DNA from: Kitasatospora purpeofusca
GTDB lineage: Bacteria > Actinomycetota > Actinomycetes > Streptomycetales > Streptomycetaceae
Direction: 5' to 3'
Assembly: GCF_000718025.1 (NCBI RefSeq)
Contig: NZ_JODS01000008.1
Location: forward strand, 124,001 to 188,000
DNA length: 64,000 nt
Below the pieces are notes generated by a model. That model searched no databases, was not told the origin of the DNA, and saw only the letters and a list, made by a program, of their open reading frames with translations. The position numbers and the translations under genes are program-made. Shown here in pieces: positions 57,722-64,000 of this stretch (position 1 is the stretch's first letter; each line of letters begins with the position of its first letter).

Positions 57722-60238
57722 GTGCTCCTGCGCACCAGACTCTCCATGCTCGCAGCCGGCGTCGTCGCCTGTTGCGCCACGGCCACCGCCGTGCTGCCGA
57801 CCCAGGCCTTCGCGGCACCCCCTGCCACCGCCGCCACCGTCGGCTCGGCCCCGGCCCCGGCCTCCGCCGGCCCGGTGGGGCTCACCGCCCCGGCCGCGGG
57901 GACGGGGTCCGAGGACCTCGCCGAGCCCGCCGCCGCACTGCCCCCGGCGCTGATCGGCGCGACCCGCCTGAACGATCCGGCCGAGGCCGGCGCCCCCGCC
58001 GAGTTCAAGTCCCTCGCCGTGCAGAGCTGCACCCCGACCGACTTCGCGGCCCGCACCGGCGCCGACCTGGTCGCGTTCGTCAAGAGCTCGACCGTGGACT
58101 GCATCAAGTCGCTGTACACCAGCGGCAGTGCCGACCCCAGCATCTTCCAGCAGTCCCGGATGCTGTCCGTCGCGGCCGCCCTCAAGGACCTCGCGGGCGG
58201 CTACGGCGGCGACAACTCGACCGGCATCACCCAGCTGGTCAAGTACCTGCAGGTGGGCTACTACATCCAGTTCTACAACCCGGCCCAGGCCGGTCCGTAC
58301 ACCGGAGAGCTCACCACCGCCGTCACCTCCGCCCTGGACCCGCTCTTCGCCGGCACCCGGTGGCGCGACGTCACCGACGCCAACGGCAGCGTCCTCAAGG
58401 AGGTGGTGTGGCTGACCGACAGCGCCAACGTCCAGTCGCGCTACGCGGGCGCCTACAAGCGGATCCTGGACGAGTTCGACAACAGCTACAGCGCGTCCCC
58501 GCAGATGATCAGCGCCGTCAACTCCGTGCTGTTCTACCCGCTCTGGTCGGGCTACCGGAACGCCGACTTCGTCCGGACGCTCGCGGCCGATCCCGGCCTC
58601 GTGAACTCGCTCGCCGATTTCGCGGTCAAGCACCGGGACCTGCTCGGTGGGCCCAACGCCGTCCTCGACACCAACGCGGGCAACGACCTGGCCCGGTTCG
58701 CCGGAACCAGCCCCGCCGCCGAGACCGTGGCCAAGCCGCTGGTCAAGAAGGTGCTGGACTCCGCGCCGCTGCTCACGCCGTACGGGGCGCTGTACGTCTA
58801 CACGGCCGTCCAGGCCTCGTACTACAACGGCGGCCAGTGCTCCTACTACGGCATCTGCAACCTGCCGGCCAAGCTCACCTCGGTGGTCCTGCCGAACCAG
58901 CTGGTCTGCGACAACCGCACCCTCCAGGCCCAGGCCCTGTCGGCCGCCGAACTGGCCACCGCCTGCGAGAGCCTGCGCAAGCAGGACGCGTTCTTCCACG
59001 GCCTGGTCAAGGACAACGGGCCGATCCCGAACCAGTACGCCAAGACCGTCACCTTCGGGATCTTCGCCAACAAGACCGACTACACCACCTACTCGTGGGC
59101 GATCTTCGGCAACAGCACCGACAACGGCGGCCAGACCCTCATGGACGCGACCGACCCGAACAAGCAGGCCGTGACCGTGATGTACCAGAAGGCCTGGAAC
59201 GTCAGCGACCCCGCCCGGGTGTGGAACCTCAACCACGAGTACACCCACTACCTCGACGGCATCTACGACATGAAGGGGAAGTTCGCGGCCCAGACCTCGG
59301 TCCCGGACCTCTGGTGGATCGAGGGCCTCGCCGAGTACGTCTCGTACACCTACCGCGGTGCCACCGACACCGACGCGATGGCCCAGGCGGCCAAGCACAC
59401 CTACCCGCTCAGCACCCTCTTCCAGAGCACCTACGGCAACTCGGACTCGACCCGCACCTACCCGTGGGGCTACCTGGCCGTCCGGTACATGGTGGAGAAG
59501 CACCCGGCCGACGTCCAGGCCATGCTGGAGCGCTTCCGGGTCGGTGACTACCCGGGCGGCTACGCGGTCTACAACGGTGTCGGCACCTCGTACGACGCCG
59601 ACTTCGACGCCTGGCTCGACGCCTGCGCCGGCGGCGCCTGCTACGCGACCGGCCCGACCGCGCTGTTCGACACCGCGGTGAACGGCGCCACCGTCAGCGT
59701 GAGCGAGCGGTCCGTGCAGACCGGCCCCGGCCGGATCACCGCCTGGCACTGGAACTTCGGTGACGGCAGCTCCTCGGACGAGCGCAACCCCAGCCACACC
59801 TACGCGGCGGCCGGCTCCTACACCGTCGCTCTGACCACCACCGACAGCAACGGCCGGAGCGGTACCACGCCGACCACCGTCACCGTGAGCGCGCCGCCGG
59901 TCGCGCTGCCGACCTGCACCGACGCGCGGAACGACGCGATGGGCCAGAACTGCTCCCGGGCCGGCCGGGCCGCGACCGCCGGCAACTCCGACTACATGTA
60001 CATCTACCTGCCGGCCGGCACCACCACGCTGAAGGTCACCGCCACCGGCGGCACCGGCACCGCGCACCTGTACTACAACGCCGACACCTGGGCCTCGCCG
60101 ACCGCCTTCACCGCCTCCTCGACGGCGACCGGCACCACCCAGTCCGTCACCGTCACCAACCCGACGGCCGGATACCGCTACCTCAGCCTGTACGCCGTCA
60201 CCGACTTCAGCGGCGTCACCGTCACCACCCAGTTCTGA
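57722..60238 (+). CDS. Secreted M9-type collagenase-like metalloprotease with PKD domain
   Basis: 838 residues from GTG 57722. Signal peptide MLLRTRLSMLAAGVVACCAT to about AFA, then an Ala/Pro-rich stretch and an activator-like helical region. The catalytic zinc motif HEYTH (residues 505-509) lies in WNLNHEYTHYLDGIYDMKG, with the third ligand in WWIEGLAEYVSY, the M9 (Vibrio/Clostridium collagenase) pattern. A PKD domain follows (WHWNFGDGSSSDERNPSHTY), then a C-terminal PPC-like beta domain (YMYIYLPAGTTTLKVTATGG). It should degrade collagen-like or other proteins outside the cell. Confidence 0.93.
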   Translation: MLLRTRLSMLAAGVVACCATATAVLPTQAFAAPPATAATVGSAPAPASAGPVGLTAPAAGTGSEDLAEPAAALPPALIGATRLNDPAEAGAPAEFKSLAVQSCTPTDFAARTGADLVAFVKSSTVDCIKSLYTSGSADPSIFQQSRMLSVAAALKDLAGGYGGDNSTGITQLVKYLQVGYYIQFYNPAQAGPYTGELTTAVTSALDPLFAGTRWRDVTDANGSVLKEVVWLTDSANVQSRYAGAYKRILDEFDNSYSASPQMISAVNSVLFYPLWSGYRNADFVRTLAADPGLVNSLADFAVKHRDLLGGPNAVLDTNAGNDLARFAGTSPAAETVAKPLVKKVLDSAPLLTPYGALYVYTAVQASYYNGGQCSYYGICNLPAKLTSVVLPNQLVCDNRTLQAQALSAAELATACESLRKQDAFFHGLVKDNGPIPNQYAKTVTFGIFANKTDYTTYSWAIFGNSTDNGGQTLMDATDPNKQAVTVMYQKAWNVSDPARVWNLNHEYTHYLDGIYDMKGKFAAQTSVPDLWWIEGLAEYVSYTYRGATDTDAMAQAAKHTYPLSTLFQSTYGNSDSTRTYPWGYLAVRYMVEKHPADVQAMLERFRVGDYPGGYAVYNGVGTSYDADFDAWLDACAGGACYATGPTALFDTAVNGATVSVSERSVQTGPGRITAWHWNFGDGSSSDERNPSHTYAAAGSYTVALTTTDSNGRSGTTPTTVTVSAPPVALPTCTDARNDAMGQNCSRAGRAATAGNSDYMYIYLPAGTTTLKVTATGGTGTAHLYYNADTWASPTAFTASSTATGTTQSVTVTNPTAGYRYLSLYAVTDFSGVTVTTQF

Positions 60239-60256
60239 CACGTCCTCGGAACCGCG

Positions 60257-60284
60257 CGCCCGGCCGGGACCTCCCGGCCGGGCG
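60257..60284 (+). terminator. Terminator after the protease gene
   Basis: 12-bp perfect stem CGCCCGGCCGGG and CCCGGCCGGGCG around ACCT, followed by TTTCC. Confidence 0.8.
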
Positions 60285-60341
60285 TTTCCGCGTCCCCATG
60301 ACCCCGATCGCCTGCCGCCGGGGGGTCGTTAGCATCGATCC

Positions 60342-60821
60342 ATGATCGACAACGAGAACGACTGGAAGTCCGACCGCGTCGGCAGCGCGCTGCGCGGGGA
60401 GAACCCCACCGTCGTCCGGCGGCTGGAGTCCGGGTTCGCGGTGATCGGGGACGTGCAGTTCCTGCCAGGCTACGCGATCCTGCTGACCGACCAGCCCGGT
60501 GCGCAGCGGCTCTCCGACCTGCCCCGGCCGCGCCGGCTCGCCTACCTGGAGGACCTCGACCGCCTCGGCGAGGCCGTCGAACGGGCCTGCCGCGCGGCCG
60601 ATCCGGCGTTCCGGCGGGTCAACCTGGAGATCCTCGGCAACACCGACCCGATGCTGCACGCCCACGTCTGGCCCCGCTACGACTGGGAGCCCGCCGACCT
60701 CGTCCGGCTGCCGGTCTGGCTCTACCCGCGCGACCGCTGGACCGACCCGGCGCACGCCCTCACCCCCGCCCACGACCCGATCCGCGCGGCCCTCGGCGCG
60801 GAGTTGGATGCGCTCCGGTAA
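60342..60821 (+). CDS. HIT-like protein
   Basis: 159 residues. FLPGYAILLTDQPGAQRLSDLP and a C-terminal MLHAHVWPRYDWEP resemble the HIT fold (HxHxx with His in HAHVWPR). HIT proteins are nucleotide hydrolases or transferases. The last His of the full HIT triad is not obvious, so activity is uncertain. Confidence 0.8.
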   Translation: MIDNENDWKSDRVGSALRGENPTVVRRLESGFAVIGDVQFLPGYAILLTDQPGAQRLSDLPRPRRLAYLEDLDRLGEAVERACRAADPAFRRVNLEILGNTDPMLHAHVWPRYDWEPADLVRLPVWLYPRDRWTDPAHALTPAHDPIRAALGAELDALR

Positions 60822-60906
60822 AGGCCAGTGGTGCAGACCACTCGTTCTCGTGAATCCGCTGCCCAGGGGCGGTACGCGGAGCCGACTCGCGTCTACGCTG
60901 CGGCAC

Positions 60907-61530
60907 ATGGACATCGTCATCCTGCTCTTCGACGACTTCGAGCCGCTGGACGCGATCGGCCCGTACCAGGTGCTCGGCCATCTCCCGGGCGCCACCGTGC
61001 GGTTCGTCTCGGCGGGGGAGAAGGGGGTCGTGGCCGACAGCATCGGCGGGATGCGGCTGGAGGTGCCCACCGGCCGGGCGGACGTCGAGTCCTGTGACGT
61101 CCTGCTCGTCCCCGGCGGGCACGGCACCCGGCCGCTGATGGCGGACGCCGCGCTCCTCGACTGGCTGCGCCGGACGCACGCGACCACCCGGTTCACCGCC
61201 TCGGTGTGCACCGGCGCGCTGCTGCTCGGGGCCGCCGGGCTGCTCGACGGCCTGGACGCCACCACCCACTGGGCGGCCGCCGGCGAACTCGCGGCCCACG
61301 GCGCCACCTACCTGCCCGAGCGGGTGGTGCGGCAGGGGCGCATCGTCACCGCCGCCGGGATCTCCGCCGGTATCGACATGGCGCTGCACCTCGCCGCCCT
61401 GCTCACCGACGAGACCACCGCCCGGGCGATCCAGCTGCACGCCGAGTACGACCCGATGCCACCCTTCGACAGCGGCTCCTGGGCCAAGGCCTCGCCCGCC
61501 GTCCGGGAGCGGATCCGGCAGCTCGGGTAG
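60907..61530 (+). CDS. DJ-1/PfpI family protein
   Basis: 207 residues from ATG 60907. FDDFEPLDAIGPYQVL at the start, VLLVPGGHGTRPLM, then the nucleophile elbow TASVCTGALLLGAAGLLDG with the conserved Cys, and TTHWAAAGELAAHGATYLPERVVRQGRIVTAAGISAGIDMAL. This is the DJ-1/PfpI class of isonitrile hydratase or AraC-coupled amidase-like domains, here without a DNA-binding domain. Substrate unknown. Confidence 0.9.
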   Translation: MDIVILLFDDFEPLDAIGPYQVLGHLPGATVRFVSAGEKGVVADSIGGMRLEVPTGRADVESCDVLLVPGGHGTRPLMADAALLDWLRRTHATTRFTASVCTGALLLGAAGLLDGLDATTHWAAAGELAAHGATYLPERVVRQGRIVTAAGISAGIDMALHLAALLTDETTARAIQLHAEYDPMPPFDSGSWAKASPAVRERIRQLG

Positions 61531-61556
61531 CCAGGACAGCAGGACAGCTCGGAGCG

Positions 61557-62330
61557 CTACTCGCCGAGGAAGGCCTCCAGGGCGGACGCCAGGGCGACCG
61601 GGGTCTCGTGCATCGGGTAGTGGCCGCTGCCGGGCAGCTCCGCCACCTCCGCGTTGGGGTAGTGGGCGAGGAAGGTGCCGCGCATCGCCTCGGCGGTCAG
61701 CAGCAGGTCGTGCTCGCCCACGAACACCCGTACCGGCACCGGGTTCCCGGCGACCCGGTCCACCAGGTCGGCGGTGGTCCAGTCGCGGACGTAGCCGCCG
61801 AAGGCCTCCCGGGTGGACAGCTCCAGCGAGCGGTCCACCATCAGGTCGAGCCAGACCCGCCCGGCCCGCCGCCCGGTCACCAGGTCCAGGATCCGGTACC
61901 GCTTGGCGCGGTCCTCGGCGGCGCCGTAGAACAGCGCCTCGCCGTCCGCGTCCATCGGGTACGGGCCGGCCGGAACGGGCGCCAGCCCGGCCAACTTCCT
62001 TACCCGGCCGGGCGCCTGGGCGAGCACCTGCTGGACGGCCTTGCCGCCCATGGAGTGCCCGACCAGCGAGAACTCCGGCCAGCCGAGCTGGTCGGCCAGC
62101 GCGAGCGCGTCGTCCGCGATCTCGGCCAGGGTGTAGGCGCCGGTCACGTCCTTGCGGTCGCCGTAGCCCCGGTAGTCGAGGAACGCGTAGCTGAAGGCGG
62201 AGCCGTCCAGGTAGTCCGGGAACGGGCCCCAGCCGGCGCTGGTGCCGAACCAGTCGTGCAGGACCAGGACCTTGTGGGCGCCGGAGCCGACCAAGCGGTG
62301 AGGGATCGTCACGCTGGGATTGCTGCCCAT
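61557..62330 (-). CDS. Alpha/beta hydrolase
   Basis: 257 residues. Alpha/beta-hydrolase fold: VLVLHDWFGTSAGWGPF (oxyanion region), YRGYGDR, nucleophile GHSMGG, acid FVGEHD, and catalytic His in GSGHYPMHE. Substrate unknown. A short stretch around 61995-62005 uses GTA AGG AAG TTG codons, which are rare here. Confidence 0.92.
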   Translation of the reverse strand: MGSNPSVTIPHRLVGSGAHKVLVLHDWFGTSAGWGPFPDYLDGSAFSYAFLDYRGYGDRKDVTGAYTLAEIADDALALADQLGWPEFSLVGHSMGGKAVQQVLAQAPGRVRKLAGLAPVPAGPYPMDADGEALFYGAAEDRAKRYRILDLVTGRRAGRVWLDLMVDRSLELSTREAFGGYVRDWTTADLVDRVAGNPVPVRVFVGEHDLLLTAEAMRGTFLAHYPNAEVAELPGSGHYPMHETPVALASALEAFLGE

Positions 62331-62353
62331 TGGCCGGGCGGCCGAACCGCCGT

Positions 62354-63463
62354 TCAGAGGGCCCGGTGGTAGACGATGACCTTCTTGCCGTCGACGCTTC
62401 GCTCGCCCGCCTCGGTGAACCCGGTCCGGACGAGCAGGGCGCGGGAGGCCTCGTTGTCCGGCGAGCTCACGGCGGTGAGCGAGCTCAACCCGTAGGCCCC
62501 GGCGGCCAGTCGGAGGACCTGTTCGACGGCGGCCCGGCCCACGCCCTGACCGGTGTCGGCCTCCGCCACCCGGTAACCGAGTTCGGCACTGCCGTCGGCC
62601 ACGTCCACCAGGTTGACCCGGCCGACGATCCGGCCGTAGCTGTTCAGGACGACGTGGAAGTGGCAGCGGCCCTCGGCCTGTTCGGCGAGCAGTGCGCGGT
62701 GCCGGTCGGCGAAGCCGTCGGGGGTGAAGTACTCGTTCCTCCGGTCGGGCACCGAGTCGGCGAAGAAGCCCCGGTTGTCCCGCTCGAACGCGAGGACGCG
62801 GCCCGCGTGTTCGGCCGTCAGTCGCTCCAGGGTGGGGCCGGGGCCGAGCCGCGGGGCCTCCGGGTGGTACAGCCGCTGGCGCCCGGGTTCGTAGTCGCCC
62901 AGCACCTCGCCGGTGCCGACCAGGACGCCCGAGACCCGGCCGATTCCCTTGAGGACGCCGCCGCGGCCGTCCGGGTCCGGGTAGGTGTACGGCAGGCCGG
63001 GGGCGAGTTCGACCGAGCGGGCGGAGACCGGGCCGAGGATCTGGGAGCCGTGGCCGAGCAGGCTGTGGCCGAGCACCTCGGCGCCGTCCGTCAGCCGGAC
63101 CTCGTCGCCGATCTCGATGCTCTCGTGGGCCCCGGCGAGGATCCGGGTGCCGCCGTCACCGATCAGCGAGCGGGCGCCGACGGTGACCCGGCCGCCGTCG
63201 GTGGCGGCGATCCTGGTGCCGCCGTACAGGACGTTGCCGGGGCCGATCGAGCAGTGGCTCCGCTCGTCGCACTCGATCACCACGCCCGGGTGGAGCACGT
63301 TGTCCGGCCCGATCTCCACCCGCCGGGAGACGATCACCGAGAACGGGTCGAGCACCGCGACCCCGCGCTCGGCGAGGTCGAGCAGTTCGGCGGGGGTGAG
63401 CAGCCCGCGGTCGCGGCGCAGTCGGTCGAGGCGCGCGTGCACGGATTCGTCCGGAGTGGTCAT
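62354..63463 (-). CDS. Left-handed beta-helix domain fused to a GNAT acetyltransferase
   Basis: 369 residues from ATG 63463. Residues about 40-180 form hexapeptide-like repeats (VEIGPDNVLHPGVVIE, CSIGPGNVLYGGTRI, VTVGARSLIGDGGTRI, IEIGDEVRLTDGAEVLGHSLLGHGSQILG), as in GlmU-type left-handed beta-helices. After a linker, about 210-369 is a GNAT domain (LGYRVAEADTGQGVGRAAVEQVLRLA with the acetyl-CoA loop, then SSPDNEASRALLVRTGFTEAG). Such a fusion is unusual. Acceptor unknown. Confidence 0.85.
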   Translation of the reverse strand: MTTPDESVHARLDRLRRDRGLLTPAELLDLAERGVAVLDPFSVIVSRRVEIGPDNVLHPGVVIECDERSHCSIGPGNVLYGGTRIAATDGGRVTVGARSLIGDGGTRILAGAHESIEIGDEVRLTDGAEVLGHSLLGHGSQILGPVSARSVELAPGLPYTYPDPDGRGGVLKGIGRVSGVLVGTGEVLGDYEPGRQRLYHPEAPRLGPGPTLERLTAEHAGRVLAFERDNRGFFADSVPDRRNEYFTPDGFADRHRALLAEQAEGRCHFHVVLNSYGRIVGRVNLVDVADGSAELGYRVAEADTGQGVGRAAVEQVLRLAAGAYGLSSLTAVSSPDNEASRALLVRTGFTEAGERSVDGKKVIVYHRAL

Positions 63464-63553
63464 CCGAGCATGTTTACGATCTTCGGTCGGCTTGTCCAGC
63501 ACGGCCACCGGAGCCTGCGGCCGCCGACCCCGGACCCTCCCCAAGGAGCCCCG

Positions 63554-63928
63554 ATGATCGGCCGGTTGCAGTGCGTCGTGCTCGACTGTCCGGACCCGGC
63601 CGCGCTGGCCCGGTTCTACGCCGGGCTGCTCGGCGGCGAGGTGGACCGCCCGGATCCGCGCTGGTCGCTGGGAGAGGACTGGTCGACCCTGCACACCCCC
63701 GACGGCCGGGTGCTCTGCTTCCAGCGGGTCGCCGGGTACCGCCCGCCCCGCTGGCCGGACCCGGAGCACCCGCAGCAGGTCCATCTGGACGTCGACGTGC
63801 CCGACCTCGCCACCGCCGACCCCGCCGTCCGGGCCCTCGGGGCGACCCTGCTCCAGGACGCCGGCGGGTGGCTGGTCTACGCCGACCCGGCCGGCCACCC
63901 GGTGTGCCTGCTGCCGGCGCGCCGCTGA
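63554..63928 (+). CDS. Glyoxalase/VOC superfamily protein
   Basis: 124 residues from ATG 63554 (AAGGAG 5 nt upstream). One VOC unit: LQCVVLDCPDPAALARFYAGLLGGEVDRPD, then QVHLDVDVPDLATADPAVRALGATLLQDAGGWLVYADPAGHPVCLLPAR. It resembles glyoxalase-like Glo_EDI_BRP proteins, often resistance or unknown enzymes. It is divergent from the beta-helix/GNAT gene. Confidence 0.92.
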   Translation: MIGRLQCVVLDCPDPAALARFYAGLLGGEVDRPDPRWSLGEDWSTLHTPDGRVLCFQRVAGYRPPRWPDPEHPQQVHLDVDVPDLATADPAVRALGATLLQDAGGWLVYADPAGHPVCLLPARR

Positions 63929-63967
63929 TCCCACTGGTGCGGCGGGTCGGGAGGAGGGCCGTGGGAA

Positions 63968-63999
63968 GGGGCGGGCCGGCCCCGTGCCCGGCCCGCCCC
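63968..63999 (+). terminator. Terminator after the VOC gene
   Basis: 11-bp perfect stem GGGGCGGGCCG and CGGCCCGCCCC with a 10-nt loop, at the very end of the window. Confidence 0.7.
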
Positions 64000-64000
64000 G

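Noticed and set aside
57716..60241. Minus-strand 841-codon frame opposite the collagenase-like gene.
   Set aside because: Gly/Val/Arg-rich antisense shadow; the plus strand has a signal peptide, zinc motif and PKD domain.
1..64000. Mobile elements, CRISPR arrays, prophage and tRNA/rRNA genes.
   Set aside because: None were recognised: no transposase or integrase motifs, no regularly spaced repeats, and no cloverleaf or rRNA-like sequence seen by eye. A tRNAscan or Infernal run would be needed to be certain.

Overview
The window is very GC-rich (low-70s percent by eye, strong G/C bias at third codon positions, frequent GTG starts) and carries developmental genes found only in filamentous spore-forming actinomycetes: bldN, rsbN, chaplins, rodlins and an AfsA-type butyrolactone synthase homologue. 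It is almost certainly chromosomal DNA from Streptomyces or a close relative such as Kitasatospora. I see no rRNA or tRNA gene, CRISPR array, insertion sequence or prophage. Most genes are ordinary core or conserved-accessory genes, and many convergent pairs are separated by near-perfect long-stem terminators.

Layout. 1-7.9 kb: the tail of a nuoD-type complex I subunit, a Cys-rich protein, a Ppx/GppA phosphatase, a TIM-barrel isomerase with an unusual histone-H1-like N-terminal tail, a methyltransferase and ilvD. 7.9-15.2 kb: conserved membrane proteins, proC, a HAD hydrolase, an MFS transporter facing a MarR regulator with a perfect 18-bp operator-like palindrome, and an AcuC-type deacetylase. 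15.4-21 kb: a conserved developmental block with an excisionase-type regulator (BdtA-like), a 32-residue basic ribosomal-type peptide, an epimerase, an acyltransferase, and the anti-sigma/sigma pair rsbN-bldN. 21.4-30 kb: a HAD phosphatase, a glutaredoxin-like protein and a DnaQ-like exonuclease, then rex-hemA-hemC-cobA/hemD-hemB with a Rex operator over the rex promoter.

30.1-34.3 kb is a compact island of small secreted proteins: a His-rich protein, two tandem rodlins, two unrecognised secreted proteins and three short chaplins. Rodlins and chaplins form the hydrophobic sheath of aerial hyphae and spores, and in studied streptomycetes they belong to the sigma-BldN regulon. Here the regulator lies about 10 kb from a block of its likely targets. 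34.5-40.7 kb has a GT-C mannosyltransferase-like protein, a MarR-MFS pair, an LCP (LytR-CpsA-Psr) cell-wall ligase and an unknown protein.

41-47.7 kb: hemL, a histidine phosphatase and a complete cytochrome c maturation system II operon (ResA-like thioredoxin, CcdA, ResB, CcsB). 47.8-51 kb: a small unknown protein and a hormone-type cluster (AfsA homologue plus two ArpA/ScbR-like TetR receptors) with a candidate autoregulatory element (ARE) before each of the three genes. 51.2-53.1 kb: acyl-CoA carboxylase beta and epsilon subunits. 53.5-56.5 kb: a PLDc_N protein and mqnL-mqnP of the futalosine menaquinone pathway. 56.5-64 kb: miscellaneous genes including a secreted M9-type collagenase-like protease, a HIT-like protein, a DJ-1/PfpI protein, an alpha/beta hydrolase, a beta-helix/GNAT fusion and a glyoxalase.

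Two themes recur: respiration (Rex, heme, cytochrome c maturation, menaquinone, a complex I subunit) and development with signalling (BldN/RsbN, coat proteins, AfsA/TetR). From memory of the S. coelicolor map, the bldN/rex/hem block and the hemL/res/mqn block are far apart there, so the coat-protein island may sit near a synteny junction.
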